Positions 1 to 16,934 are shown, counted from the stretch's first letter. The stretch is 64,000 nt of DNA from Sphaeramia orbicularis (GCF_902148855.1 NC_043966.1:24603588-24667587), one strand, 5' to 3'. The notes: a model not told the origin generated them from the letters alone. Numbers and translations: made by a program.

Positions 1-478
1 AATGCAACTACATATTACCAACTCAGTCCCCCCCCCCCCCTTTTTTGTTTGTTTGTTTGTTTGTTTGTTTGTTTGTTTAGTATCTATTAAACGTAGTAAC
101 TAGGAATTCTAGCCATAAAAGGAAAGCAAAGGTTGTTGTCTGTGGATGTGAGCCCCAGGGTGTATGTCAGTTACAGTTTTTAAAGTTATGGAAACCACTA
201 AGGAACATCTAATTTCTTTTCCTCTTGAGTTGCTTTTGCAGTATGTTCATTATCATTACCCATCTGCAGTGTGAAGTGTCATCCTATGGGTTTTGCAGCA
301 TTTGTCTGAATCTGAGCAGACAGGATGGCTCTGTATCCTTCAGAATTCATCCTGTTACTTCTATTAGCATCACATCATCATACATGCTCTTGCCATAACA
401 TAACTCACCTCCACCTTGTTTCTACTCCAGACTTTCCTCTTACCATCATTCTGGTACAAGCTGATATTGGCATTTTGG

Positions 479-545
<67 letters not shown>

Positions 546-1618
546 TATTATTTTTATTGTTGTGTTTATTGTTATGTTGTCAGTAAAGCTTCAATACACT
601 GGACAACAATGATCTAAATTAACTAAGAAAGAAAAACACTTGCTTTTTCAGGTATACTGAAGTCTGAAATCAGAATTTCTCCAGCATGACATGATTTGGA
701 GTTCTGCACAAATGCCTTTAGTATAATGTCACATTACCATTATAAAATTCTAAATGATGAAAATTCAAACGGCTTTCAATATCTTAAATAAAAATTTGGT
801 GCAGTCCAAAATAATGCAAATTAGATTGGAGAACTCACTGGTGATCCTATATTCATCCCCAAAACTTAGCTCTCTATAGTCAACAGCTTTGGACCCATTT
901 GAGCAATTGGTGCAAAATTTTCTGGTCAATGAAGAACCTCCAAATTACGATCAATGACTCGAGGACATGATAAAAGAATACAGAGAGACAAATTTCCCTA
1001 ACTTTAACATTGATGTTTTTCTCAACAAGTGCGCTCCAATCCAGACATGTTGGCAATTACTGCTGGTTTCTATAAAGGGAAACCAGCTCATATCACAACC
1101 ACAAGAACAAGGGTTTGAAATATTTGTGGGCAATTTTGAGCCAAGATGGCAGGCTCTGATTTTTAGGTTAATTCCTCATTGGGCTTGATAATCATATCTA
1201 TAAGTGAAATGAAGCAACATAGCACAGATTATCTGCAGATTGTGAATGCACAATGTAAGGTGTTAGTGAAGGTGTTTTTTTTTTTTTTTTTAATACCTGA
1301 TGTGCAGGAGAAATTGTATTTTCAGATTTGGAATCAGCCTGATTTAGTAAAGATTAGATGTTTTTCCTCCAGTAGCAGATGAAAAGTTTTTTTTGTCCAG
1401 CAATATCAATGATCAACAAGACTGCAGTTGATATTTGACAGTAGTACGCGGATGCTTCTGGAGTCATAGGTCTCTCCTTTATAACTGACCCCAGGCTAGA
1501 AGTTGCTGACTTATGTTTGGTGCCCATGGTTCTGCCGTTGACGCAGATTTGTGGATCTTATCCGAGTTGAACCTGCCATGAAATGTATTTCTTCAGTCAA
1601 ATATTCTATAACATACTC
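1..1618. other. Left-edge non-coding stretch downstream of bscl2 exon 7
   Basis: This stretch holds a C-run followed by a (GTTT)n tract at about 46-78 and a (TA)n tract at 481-542. It probably contains the bscl2 3' UTR and perhaps a final coding exon, because seipin usually has a longer cytosolic tail than the exons seen here. I could not find a convincing acceptor plus acidic/serine-rich reading frame. The short open frames at 951-1382 match nothing I recognise. Confidence 0.5.
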
Positions 1619-5689
<4,071 letters not shown>

Positions 5690-5773
5690 GAAATCTGTTG
5701 ATTGTAAAAAGAAAATAAGTTAAATTTATGAAAGTCTTTAAAAAGATGCCATGACACTAAATACAAGTATGTA

Positions 5774-6139
5774 CAGTCGTGGAAAAAATTACTAGACCAC
5801 CCTTGTTTTCTTCAATTTCTTGTTCATTTTCATGCCTGGTACAACTAAAGGTACATTTGTTTGGACAAATATAATGATAACAACAAAAATAGCTCATAAG
5901 AGTTTAATTTCAGAGCTGATATCTAGCCATTTTCCAAGGTTTTCTTAATACTAACCAAAATCACTTAAGTTCTTACATCAGTATCTATGGCATTGTTCTG
6001 CCAAAAACAGTGCTTTTAGGCATTCCATGTTTTCTTTTCTGTCTGTTTTAGTCACATGATACACACAGGAGTAAGTACTTGATTGCATAACTGTAGTTTT
6101 TGATGACTTTTGATGGTCCAATAATTTTTTTTGTGACTG
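5774..6139. mobile_element. Tc1/mariner-type MITE
   Basis: A 366-bp insert in the 5' UTR intron of bscl2. The left end begins CAGTCGTGGAAAAAATTA and the right end, reverse-complemented, begins CAGTCACAAAAAAAATTA; the similarity extends over about 28 bp. TA dinucleotides flank both ends (5772-5773 and 6140-6141), as expected for Tc1/mariner insertion. There is no coding capacity. Confidence 0.85.
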
Positions 6140-6769
6140 TATGTTTAAAGGATGAGCTATGGAAGTGTTTAACAGGAGCAGACGGTTTGTTGAACTTCAT
6201 GTTTTATAGTCTAGTCTGAAATGTTGTCCGTTCTGTAGTTTTTATGGGTGACAGTTTCTGCATTATTCAATCAAGAACTGTTTTGTATGAAAACTCCTAG
6301 AGGTTGATGAACATATCATGAAATGAGGCCGAAGACACAACCATCACATTGATTGCACTGAGAGCTGTGAAACCACTGAATCCAATCTCAGTCACAAGCA
6401 GAGGCCATTTTAGATGAACAAACTGAGCCTCCATCAACAAACCTCCACCCTGACTTTATTTAGTCGAAGTAAAGAAAGCAACCAGACATGTATATGAGCT
6501 TGTTTTAGCACAATATTACTTGTGTGACAATGTTCATCAGTTTTCTACACTCAACCTCAAATATCCTCAAATCCTCAATGTGCAATTCATGTTGAAGGTG
6601 GAATATTTGTGTCTTTAAGGAGCAGTACTATGCACTACGTTACTTTGAACATGGTTCAAATTTCTTATTACTTGTACGTGGATATTTATTATCTTTTTTA
6701 CATCATTTTGTTTCAACTGTGTTTCTTTTTAACAAGTACAATGTTAGACATTTCATTCTTTTTTTTATT

Positions 6770-6880
6770 TTCTCCCCCTTGAACTCAAGGAGGAGAAAAT
6801 AATACAGCAGAAATTTCAATGTACTTGTACTGTAAATGTACCTGTGCAAATGGCAATAAACTCTTTCTAACTTTAACCTT
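6770..6880 (+). repeat. Retroposon 3'-tail-like fragment
   Basis: The segment containing ATTTCAATGTACTTGTACTG and CTGTGCAAATGGCAATAAA matches the tail seen at 27190-27245, which ends in a (TTCTA)n array. Such tails are typical of teleost CR1/L2-group LINE 3' ends. Family assignment is from memory of teleost repeats. The shared sequence between the two sites is directly visible. Confidence 0.5.
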
Positions 6881-7148
6881 TTTTTTTATCTTTAATATCT
6901 TGTGAATTAAAGCTTTGTCTGACTGATGTAAATTTAATCATTGTAAAATATTACTCCAGAAAGGAAATGTCTGTATGTCTTGCTCAACATGCAACTGAGC
7001 TCACACATTTTAACGGTTACTCTGAAAAAAATTAATAAATAAATTACATGCATAATCTAAAACATTTTTATAATGCGCAAAGGAAATCTTGTCTTACGAT
7101 CTAGTCTCAACATGTCAAACAGAAATCTGTGTCACTGTAAAAACTTAC

Positions 7149-7290
7149 CTTTGGCTTTGTTTGACAAACTGTGAGGTGTTATGAAATCAACTGGTGCACT
7201 TCTCCTTTCCCTGAAGTCTCTCAGTCCTCAGTTGTATTGAAGTGTTGCAAATGGACACAGAAAACCTCCCAAACGATACTTTCAGCTGTT
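7149..7290 (-). promoter_or_regulatory. bscl2: bscl2 5' UTR exon and start-proximal region
   Basis: A strong donor (AAG followed by GTAAGT on the minus strand, at 7149/7148) precedes the acceptor at 5695, so the first exon of bscl2 is probably non-coding and lies upstream of 7149. The upstream limit is a guess. The neighbouring gene rnaseh2c starts about 0.9 kb away in the opposite direction. Confidence 0.5.
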
Positions 7291-7994
7291 ATGAAGATGC
7301 CATTGGATGGAGTCTAGTCCATCCCACATGAACAGAGCAGCTGCTGCCGCCAAGTGGAACAAAGTTCTTATGTGGAGAAAATACAGACAGAGGGGAAAAA
7401 ACTGGAAAATGACTTTGATTATACTTACACTGAGATGACAGGGTGTGCAGTGTGTGTAAATAATAGATTAATATCCGGTTTATGAGACTGTATGAGGGTG
7501 ATAACAGATTATCTTGAGCCAACTGAAATGAAAAAAGAAAATTTATGTTTGATATAACATAGAACAGTAAATCATAACAAAGTGTATGTATTTTCAGAGA
7601 CCTTTTGATGGGTTTAAATGGATTATTTGCTTCTGATATTTGACATTTCTGTTTTCTTCTTTTTTCATTCAAAATTACAAATTCACAGGATATTTCTAAA
7701 ATATTTTATGTAATGATAACTGAGGAAAAATAATTTTTGTTCAGCCATTTGGATTTTTGAATTGTAAATTATTGTTGCCATGTAGTACATCAGTGTACTT
7801 TCCTTTCCAAATTAAGCAAAAATACTTAATTTGTATTTTAAAAATAGTTTAAAAACTTCAAAATATACTTATTTAATACTTTCTAGAATATCTGTGGTGC
7901 CTTTTTTTCTTTGGCAAAAATAGATATTAAAATAAAGTAGTGGTATAGAAACATTCTATTTCCATATTTATAAAATACTATTTTTATATTTTGA

Positions 7995-8074
7995 AAGAAA
8001 GAATGAAAGAAAGAAAGAGAAAGAAAGAAAGAAAGAAAGAAAGAAAAGAGAAAGAAAGAAAGAAAGAAAGAAAG

Positions 8075-8129
<55 letters not shown>
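7995..8129. repeat. (GAAA)n purine tract
   Basis: About 135 bp of tetranucleotide GAAA repeats with a few GAGAAA interruptions lie just upstream of the rnaseh2c promoter. Long polypurine tracts of this kind can adopt triplex (H-DNA) structure and vary in length. Confidence 0.97.
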
Positions 8130-8215
8130 AAAACTTCTAAACTTCACCAGGAGGGGGCAATATTTGCATATTTAACAGAAAACACCCGCCAAAAACTCTT
8201 TCAGCGTAGAAGAAG

Positions 8216-8301
8216 ACTGATTCGTCCAATCAGACACGTCGATAGTCTGTGACCGGAAGACGGCACTCACTGTTAACAGCACATTCTCAAACTACTGTGA
8301 G
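8216..8301 (+). promoter_or_regulatory. rnaseh2c: rnaseh2c promoter and non-coding exon 1
   Basis: A CCAAT box (8226-8230) and an ETS/GABP-type CCGGAAG site (8253-8259) sit in a short GC-richer island without a TATA box, the layout of a housekeeping promoter. A donor follows at 8301/8302 (GAG then GTAATG), pairing with the acceptor just before the coding exon at 8890. Confidence 0.6.
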
Positions 8302-8890
8302 GTAATGATGGTCTTTTTATTTCCATACAGACGTCAGCTAAAAATAAAATTATAACCGCTTGAGAGGAATATAAACCTGCATACACATGATAAAAATCTT
8401 AGCAGTGCTGTTTATTTTAATAGATTCTATTCCTCCGCAGGCAGACTTTAAGTTAACGTTAAACGCATGCAAGTATTTGTCAATAGAAATGTTGTTAAAG
8501 AAGCGAATGATTCATGTAGTATTCATTTAGTTAAAGTTAGAAGGAAAACAGCAGTTATGTGTTGTTATAGCTAAGAATAATTCCAGTGTAAAATTATGTT
8601 ATCGGTGGTGGGGAAATAAACTGATGTTGTCATACACCACAGCTAATGTTACCATGAATGAATGGATGCAGAGTTTGTGTGAAGAAATGTGAAATATATG
8701 AACGTTGCTTGGGTTCCCTATCTTAAAGCACTCTTGCTTCTTTGGGGTTTCCTTTCATGTACATCTGTTGTAAACTCATGTATAATATATAATATATATT
8801 TCTTTCTCAGTGCATGAATAAAATATCTGAATCTGAATGTAACTTGTTGTCATCCTTGGGTTTTGTTTCGTCCTGGCTTGTTCATGCAGG

Positions 8891-10399
8891 ATGTCCTGTA
8901 ACAGCAATGTGATCCGTGTTCTGCCACCGGTGGGGCAGGAACAGAGAGTCCCAGTCCACCTGATGCCCTGTGAGATTGAACACAACGGGTCAGCACAGGT
9001 CTCAGAATACTTCACTGCCACCATGAAAGACCGCAAGCATGGTACCTTATATCTACAGTGTGTCTGATATGAGACAGATGCTTGGATCTGAAGGAGAGGA
9101 TCTGATTTTGATTACATGGATAATATTTTTGTGGTACTGTTATATCACCTTTCAAGTATATGACTAGACTTAGGTGTTATTAAACTACTAAGAAGTACCT
9201 TAGTAGAACCTAAGAAGAGCTATAAGTAATTCATCAATCACAAAAAGAAGGATCTCCAACTTTTTTGATAAGCGATTGTCTCAGTATCTTTTCAAGCAAA
9301 ATTGACACATCATTTTTTCAAGATCTGCCTTTCAGAGTCAGTGACAAATATTTAGATTTCTTTAGCCTGCTGAAGATGTTACTTTGGCATGTATGCAATT
9401 ATGAAGAATATGTTCACTATTTAAATCAGCTTTGGTAAAACGAACGATGGACTACTCAAGAAAGAAAGAAACAGATCATAGTACAGTTTCCACTATTACT
9501 TGTTTAAAGGCATTTATCCCACAGTATAATGTTTTAATTGTATCTAAGTAAAGGTAAAGTGTTGAACTATTGTAAATATAAATGTCCACCTAGCATTAGT
9601 AGTAGCAGAAAGATTAAGTTAACTTTCATCTCTGCAAAGAAAACCAAACTGATCTTGACAATTTCAAAAGTTTGACAGCTTCTCCAAAATTATTACAATA
9701 TCTGTCTACAAGTTCAGGGCTGTGTCTATCAGAATACATAGATTTAAAAATTGATGTATGGAATAACTTTATCAAACAGTAATTTAATGGTGGGTTATTG
9801 ATTTATCATTTGTCTTTTTCAGAGAAGACAGTGTCATTTAGGGGACGTGGGTTAAAGGGGCAGGAGCTCAGCTGTCCACAAGGCTACACTGGTCTTGTAT
9901 TGAAAGAGGTCAACAAACCCGGCTCAGACCAGGAGGTAAAGTTTAACAAAGTTATATTTCATTTTTAGCAGAAGCTTGCTGTGGTGTCAATCAGTTTTTT
10001 TTATCAGAGATGAGACGAACAAAGTCAGACAGTGAAATTATGTTCGTGTTTATGTTTAGGACCGTACAGTGAGGATTTCCTCTGTTTTTAACAAACTCAC
10101 CTACTGGAACCTGGAAACGCCTCCAAACTCTGATGATACAATCGTGATGGCAATGGACTGGCCTGAGCTGGCTGAAGCAGTGAGTGCTGACTTTTTCTGT
10201 TATTTATGAATGAATATTTTTCATGTGAATTACTTTACATAAAATAAATCAGTCATACTGTTGCTTTAATTACTCTAAAATCCAAATGGTCAGAGCCTGG
10301 TTGAAAAAAAATAGGATTTCTATGTTATCTGTAGAAGTATCTTGAAACTAAACTTTAATGCTTTGTCTTTTACAGATCCATGGACCAGTAGACGACTAA
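8891..10399 (+). CDS. rnaseh2c: Ribonuclease H2 subunit C
   Basis: RNASEH2C is the small accessory subunit of nuclear RNase H2, which removes ribonucleotides from DNA and degrades RNA:DNA hybrids; with subunit B it scaffolds the catalytic A subunit. Coding exons: 8891-9041, 9823-9935, 10060-10179 and 10376-10399, giving an uninterrupted 135-residue frame. Recognisable segments are [13 protein letters not shown] near the N-terminus (human: LHLLPCEV), [10 protein letters not shown] and [13 protein letters not shown] (human: RFTLWGLETIP), and the C-terminal WPELAEAIHGPV. It is shorter than the human protein (164 residues), mostly through a shorter acidic loop in the middle and a shorter N-terminus. 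The start is the first ATG after the acceptor. Confidence 0.96.
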
Positions 10400-10944
10400 T
10401 TAGAAAAGATGTGTTAGGAATTCAATGTGTACATCACTGGCCATCGATTAATGGAAAGGGTCATGAAGTGACTAGTCTGACAAGTCTTTTTTTTTTTTTT
10501 AATTTGTAAAAGGCATATTTTGTTGTATTTTTGTGCATATTCCATTTTTGTCAAGTTCAAAGTAAAAGCTAATGCTGACTAATGTGTACATTGTGTAATT
10601 TGTGTAAAAATGTGTCCATATCCTGATCTAAAAACATGTGCTTTCAAATCAGAATATGCATCAATAACAGGAAGAGGAAGGTCAAATAGATCAAGTACAA
10701 ATTAACACAAGTTAATTTGTTAACTAATTAAGATGAACAAGACATACACATTGTTAAATCTGCCTGAAGTCACAGTGGTTTCATTTACAGTATGCTCTTC
10801 TGGTTTTAGAAGTTGACCAGATAATTTCTCGTTAATTACAGGGATTGTTTTGTTTTTCTTAGTTTTCTGAACTGTTTGATCCTTGAGACGATTGCAGAGG
10901 TGCTGGAGCTACCAACATATCCAGACATGTACATATGTACAGGT

Positions 10945-11110
10945 GCTTTAGAATGACCAGTTAACTTATTAGTGTATGTCTTTGGATTGTGGGAGGATGT
11001 CGGAGTACCTGGAGAGACATGGGGAAAACATGCAAGCTCCACACAGCTCATACTGGGACTGAACCCAGAGCCCTCTTGCTATGAGGTAACAGTACTAACC
11101 ACTAATCAAC
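10945..11110 (+). repeat. Dispersed vertebrate repeat of unknown class
   Basis: The stretch with GTCTTTGGATTGTGGGAGGA, GGGGAAAACATGCAAGCTCC and CTTGCTATGAGGTAACAG is a familiar high-copy teleost interspersed repeat that produces false open frames. Ends and target duplications are not clear here, so its transposon class is left open. Confidence 0.6.
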
Positions 11111-12027
11111 CTGTTGGGTTGATATCCAGGATCTGCATCTTAAAAATTTCTATAATTAGGATACACTGTAGTATAAAAAAGATGAGGCCAGGCACAGTTA
11201 ATTTGCAACTTTATCAACAATGTACATGTTATTGATCAAGTTATGCAGGAAAAGCACATGATACAGTAAATTAAATTTCATATAAAAAGTGGCACATCTG
11301 AAAAAGAAAAGGACAGGGATATTTTTTGTGTGGGTTATTTGATTCCAAGGTAACAGCTTTTTTTTCAGTTGTAACTTCATTTTTTTTGAACACTGGACAC
11401 TGCTATTATATTTACAATCAAACTTTGCTAGCATGGATTTGTACACTGAAAAGGCAGGTGTAAACTGAAGCAATTGATTTGACAATAGTATTCTCTTATT
11501 GGATACAGGGCTGTAACATTGGCATTTGGATTCAACAATAGAAGACAGATGTCACAACTCAAATAATTATTACATTTTTACAACTATAAAGTGACGATTT
11601 TAACCATAAAAATACTATAAACTGTAAAAGCCTAAGTAGAGATGTGCTTTTTTTTTTTTTTTGAGTTCTGCTCCAATATTGACATCTGAATTTGATACTC
11701 ACCATTGCTTTTTTTCTTAAATGTTAGTTTTGCTGGTATAATGTGAAAGGTTACACGAAGCTACTCTAAGTCACACATCATTTCATCTTAAAAGAGGAAA
11801 AAACTAAATTGAACATAAATGTAGAGTGAACTGTAGGATAATAAGCTGCAGTCTTTAGGCAGAGCAAAGTGAATGACCTCCCTAACTGGAATCCACATGC
11901 ATTCTCCGACAAGGCTCAGAGGATGCACATAGAACAGAGGAAGGAATAAAAACATTTGACTAACCAGGTATTCAGACTAGATTAGAGGAGCATAATGGGG
12001 AAATGAGAACATACAAGACAAAATTGG

Positions 12028-12341
12028 GGCGGCTGTGGCTCAGGAGGTAGAGCAGCTTGTCCAATAATCAGAGGGTTGGTGTTACAAATTTCACTCTGTC
12101 CTAGCCATGTGCTGTTGTGTCCTTGGGGAAGACACTTCACCCACCTTGCTTCCAGTGTTACTCACACTGGTGTATCAGTGTTTGTTGGTGGGGAGAGGGG
12201 CCGCCTGGCAGCCAGCTTCCATCAGTCTGCCACAGGGCAGCTGTGGCTACAGGTGTAAGTTAGATGTAGTGTGTGAGAGCAAATGAATAATACTTTGAGT
12301 GCCTTGAAAAGCCTCAAGCCCAAAAATCCAATCCATTATTC
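12028..12341 (+). repeat. tRNA-promoter-like dispersed repeat (SINE-like)
   Basis: It begins GGGGCGGCTGTGGCTCAGGA, where TGGCTCAGGAGG fits the RNA polymerase III A-box consensus. The expected B-box position is degraded. The right part (CAAATGAATAATACTTTGAG, then CCAATCCATTATTC and an A-run) matches the usual end of this common teleost repeat. A weak second match to its first 24 bp lies at 49397-49420. Confidence 0.55.
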
Positions 12342-13130
12342 TAAAAAAAAAAAAAAAAGCTTAGCATCAAAAACCGTTGACTTAAAATTTCATTATTATA
12401 TATCAAGTCATAAAAATCTAACAATAAAAACACAACAGATTATGAAATCTGTGGCGGAATCTGATTAGTGAATGAAATGAGTATCAGCATGAGATACTGG
12501 TATTGGATCAGATCAGTCTCAACTCTAGTTATTAGACAACTATAAACCAAAAATGTACAATTACTCCTATGTTTTACACAGAGTTGCACAAATATCACAT
12601 CAGTTTCATGGGGTCAAATCAGAGAAAATGATCATACATAAAAAGAAATGTGCTAGTGTGATAAAAGAGGCCTGATATCATGGCTGCCGCTGGTGTTTAC
12701 AGTGCGTGGACAGAGTTCTTGTATTTCTATACTTGCGGAAAAAAGTCCTTACCACAGTAGAAGGACAGGGTTTCTACAGATATTAGCATATTAAATTATT
12801 TAGACAAGATGTTGCCAAATCAGAGGCTGCTTGTTAAGGTGGCTGGAATCTGGAGAAGGCAAAATTAATTCAGTAAGAAAAACATGACTATTCTGAAAAA
12901 GCAAATGCAAAGATTAAGGCATGTTAAATCAAAGGTATCATAAAATAAGATTATAAATAAAAGCAAATTTCCTGAAAATTTAACAAGGTGAAGAAATTAC
13001 ACTGGTATTTGTTTTTTGTTTTTTTTTTTTACCTTTTTCTGGTAAAGTTTGAAGTGAAGTTTAAGGGAGTTTTTTTTTTAGTTTATAGATTGTATATGTG
13101 TATGTTATAAGCATAGATAGTGTTTGTGTG

Positions 13131-16100
13131 TTAGCTCAGAGGTGGTGGTGGCTGTGGTGGCAGAGGCTGTTCCATGTCTCCCTTGCTGCGTTTGGCCGGT
13201 AGTGTGTGGTCATGGGCCTTGCGGATATGCCGGTACAGGTCACCTGACTGTGTGTAGCTCCGGTAGCAGTAGCGGCACTCATACGGGCGCTCCCGGGTGT
13301 GAACGATGGCGTGGCGCCGTAAAGTGTAGGTGCATGAAAAAGTCTTTCCGCAGACGCCACATGTTGGAACATCCTCTACAAAGTTTCCCAGGGAGTCCTG
13401 GAAGTCCTGGAAGAAGCCAGGGTTGTCCGATTGTTGCTGAGCTGTGGACTGAGGAATGAGAGAGGAGGTAAAAGAGGAGCTGTCCTGTGATGAAGGGCCG
13501 GCACCGGATGATGATGAGGGGGAGAGAGGGAAGGTGTAGTCATTAGATTGAGAGGTCATTTGTAAAAGACCCTGTGAGTGGGAGGTGAGATACTGAGGGC
13601 TGTTCAGCTCCTCTTCCTGGATGTCATCTTCAAACTCATCGTCCACTTCCATCACAGGTTCCCTGCTTTCCTCTTTCTCCTCCTCTAGTTCTTCATCAGA
13701 TATAACAATGGCTTCTACCTTGACTTTCACAGCCTCTCCATCTCTGGTTCCTGTCCTCACTCTACCCACAGGAGGCTGAGACCTTCCTTCCTGCAGCGTT
13801 ACCGAGGCCTCTGGTTCCGCCTGAAGTCCTGTAATAGTCTGAGTCTTTGTAGTAAAGTGAAAGTCTGGGCTTTGGTGCTGCAGTGACAAAGCAGTCTGGA
13901 TTTGGGGAAGTGTCCGCTGAGGCTGTGACTGCACTGTGTTTGACCTTACATGTGACGGTAGTGCTGGTGCATGGATTAACATAACCACTGGTTGTGCTCC
14001 TCCTGACTTTCCTTTGTGCTCTGACTCCAAGTGTTTCCTAATTGAGTCGTTGTCACGGGACAGTCTTAGTGTTTCCTGATTAGGGCTGGGAGAGATGCTA
14101 GATTGTGAATGAGGATGTAAAACCAGCGATGGTCCACCCGCTTGGCTCACAGGTACCAGAGAGGAAGAGGAGGAGGGCTGCTGGTTACTGCTGTGACTGA
14201 GCAGAGAAAGGAAAGGGACACATTAACAGCCTTGCAAAAAAAAAAAAAAACTATTTTTAATTTTCTATGTTGACATTGTTATTAAACATTTAGTCAAATG
14301 TAGGCCTGTATAATATTTAAAAAAACAATTACTTTGCTGTTTTGACAGATATCGTAATTTTTAATGACATTTTAGTGAGGACAGTGATTTCAGTTTAACT
14401 GAAAACAATATAAAATGAGGATGTGAAGTACGTCCTATTAAATCTGGAGAATATGAATTGAACCACTTAATTTATAATGGCATATCAAGGTGCTTGCTCT
14501 TTATCCCAATAAAAATTCCAGAATTTTTCCAGAGTTTTCCAAAACTTTTTTCTTTATGTACTTTTACACTTGCATGCCAACTTTTTTGGTTGAGATTGTA
14601 CCTGTTGTGTGTAGTAGAAAATTTAATGTTAATAAATGTATAAATGAATGAATGCATACTTCACAGTATATTATGTTTTACTGACAGAAATGTTTTCAAA
14701 AGGTATGAAAATCATAGAAATGCATAGATATCACACAAACAAGTTTCACTAGAATCATTCCAGTACCGGCTGGTTAGTGACAACATATAAAGTTTTTCTT
14801 ATATGCTTTCCTCATGTATTTATCTTACAAAATTATGTGCCTTTGATCATACTCTAAAATTCAACTATGAAAGAAACTTTTTTCCATACTTTATAAAGAC
14901 TTTCACACAACATTCCAGACGTTACAAGGTCTGGAAAATAGCATTTCAAAATTCCATACTTTTTAAGACTTTCAAGACCTGTGCAAGCACCCTACATGTT
15001 ATGGCACTTTTTAATGTTATCAAAATATTGAAGTTCAGGCTTAGCAAGTTGAAAACACAAGTTGAGTTTATAACAAGAAATCAGCCTTGGAGCCTGGGGA
15101 TCTTTGATTTGATAATTTAGGTCACAAACAGTTTTTACCTCTATACCACTTTGAGCTCCAGGAGAGCTCCTTAAGTTCTGTTTTCGTTACGGACACTGAC
15201 ATGGATTTTACACAGCCAATGTGCTTGATGATAAGAACATTCAAAGTCTAGTATTATTTAGAGTTCTCTGCATTTTCTATTTTATTTCATTAGTTAAAAC
15301 AGTAAAAGACTTGTACCTGTATGTCTCAGTGGTGCTGCAGGGGCTACAAAGTGCTGTCCTCTCACACTGACCCCCAGTCCCCAACCTGAGGTGACCTCCA
15401 GAAGTGGGGGCAGACGGGCCTGTGGCCAGGACCTGCAGCATCTCACTACTTGGTGGTACGTGTGGGACGTCCATGCCTGGTTGGGTGGTATCAGCAAGAT
15501 CAGGGCTCAGAGGGGTCTGAGCTCGTGTCTCTGATGTCCCCCCACCAGATCTCTGCTCCAGCTTCACTGAGTCCAGCTGACTCCTCTCTGCTGTTATGGT
15601 TATGGGTAATGATGAAAGTGGAGCTGCCACTTCAGCAGGGTTTAGGAGATCTGCTGCCATGGCCACCACAGGCCCTGCTCCACCAACCCCCTCCCCTTCG
15701 TTTCCAGTCTCCACTGCCCTTCTCACACCAGAGCCCTCTTCAGAGCGAGTACTGTCTGCCTCAGCTAGAGGCCCTCGTCTATGCAGACGCCTCTTACAAA
15801 CCCTCACCACCTCATTCATGTGCAGAAAGCTGGCAGCTGCCAGTATGTCCTCCACTGGTGGAGACTCCTCCACCCTTAACACGCCTTCATAAACAAAGTC
15901 CAAGAGCAAACTAAATGCAGCAGCTGTGACAATGTCACTGTCAAGCGTGACAGAGCTGCTGGTGTTGTTTCCACCGGTGCCCCCTGGAGAATCTGAGTAG
16001 AACATGTGGAAGAAAGGCGAACAGGAGGCCAAAACAGCACGGTGAGCCAGGAAACGGGAGGAGCCCACCATGACGGTACAGTCACAGAGGAAGCCCCGCT

Positions 16101-16155
16101 GCCGTTGGGAACATAGAGCTGACAGAAGCTGCTGGGAATGCTGGGGAAACTCCAT
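13131..16155 (-). CDS. zbtb3: BTB/POZ and C2H2 zinc-finger transcription factor ZBTB3
   Basis: A nuclear BTB-zinc-finger protein, presumably a transcriptional repressor like most of its family. Two coding exons, 16155-15317 and 14196-13131, join in phase to give 634 residues. The N-terminal BTB domain (about 1-130) begins [11 protein letters not shown] and contains [27 protein letters not shown] and [21 protein letters not shown] glycine/asparagine/serine-rich insert sits in the BTB where human ZBTB3 has a shorter loop. The middle is low complexity, with the sumoylation-like segment [12 protein letters not shown] shared with human ZBTB3. Two C2H2 fingers lie near 559-579 and 587-608 ([17 protein letters not shown] and [17 protein letters not shown]). 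The fingers and the VISDEE motif separate it from ZBTB18/42. An acceptor lies two bases before the ATG, so the 5' UTR is spliced. Confidence 0.95.
14484..14995. mobile_element. Inverted-repeat element (hAT-like MITE?) in zbtb3 intron
   Basis: The left end reads AGGTGCTTGC, followed by an ATTCCAGAATTTTTCCAG stretch. The right end, reverse-complemented, reads AGGGTGCTTGC followed by ATGGAATTTTGAAATGC and TTTTCCAGACC. The ends are therefore imperfect inverted repeats around an AT-rich core. I could not see a clean target duplication. The TTCCA-rich ends resemble an abundant teleost hAT-like family. Confidence 0.5.
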
Positions 16156-16837
16156 CACTGAGCAACAGTGAAGGTTAAATGAGACAGAGAAAAAGAGCAT
16201 GAAGAGACATTGCTGATGTGCACTTAATTATAGTAAGTAGCTAACATACACTGAATGCAGCATCCTCATAGATATGACACCATGTACCACAACAAATTTG
16301 TAACACAAGCAAACACTGAAACACTACAAGCTGCATAGAGGATGTCAGAAATGTTTACAAGGGACATAAAAATAAATGAACTGTACGCTAAAGAAAATCA
16401 TGGATTATGGTATTATGTACCTTGAACTTAAAAGGTTAAACACTTCTGTATTTTCATTGTGCATTTTTAAAGCAGTAATCAGCATTGAATCAACATTTAA
16501 AATCAGAGGTATAATATAATGCATATGACTGTAGGATTACAATGAAGCATTGGACCTGTGCACTATTGCATCCTTTTAGCATTATGTACTGCAGTATTAC
16601 TGTGTCTGCTGCATAATTTTTAAGATAGGTGAAATGAAACTGATCTAATGGAAGAAGGACACAAGGAAAAAAAAAAAAAAAGACTCCAGCAGTGGACAGC
16701 TTCGGGACAGGCACACAGTTCTACAGCTCCACAACTTTAATGTTTCAGCATGACCCTACAATCAGACCTATTATATTCCACTTCTAAGATTAAATATTGC
16801 ATTAGTGCTGATTGCTACTTTAAAACTACAGATTTAA

Positions 16838-16841
<4 letters not shown>

Positions 16842-16932
<91 letters not shown>
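16842..16932. repeat. Poly(A) followed by (TA)n
   Basis: About 35 A residues run directly into about 28 TA units upstream of zbtb3. This looks like a retroposon-type A-tail that seeded a dinucleotide expansion, but no element body is recognisable upstream of it. Confidence 0.95.

Positions 16933-16934
<2 letters not shown>

Larger units (their letters stand above)
10400..13130. other. Intergenic region between rnaseh2c and zbtb3 3' ends
   Basis: This tail-to-tail spacer should contain both 3' UTRs. It carries two dispersed repeats (10945-11110 and 12028-12341), several homopolymer T/A runs and short open frames without recognisable similarity. No further gene was identified. Confidence 0.6.

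Noticed and set aside
15450-15914. A 154-codon plus-strand open frame
   Set aside because: It is the antisense shadow of the zbtb3 BTB-region exon, whose minus-strand product is clearly recognisable.
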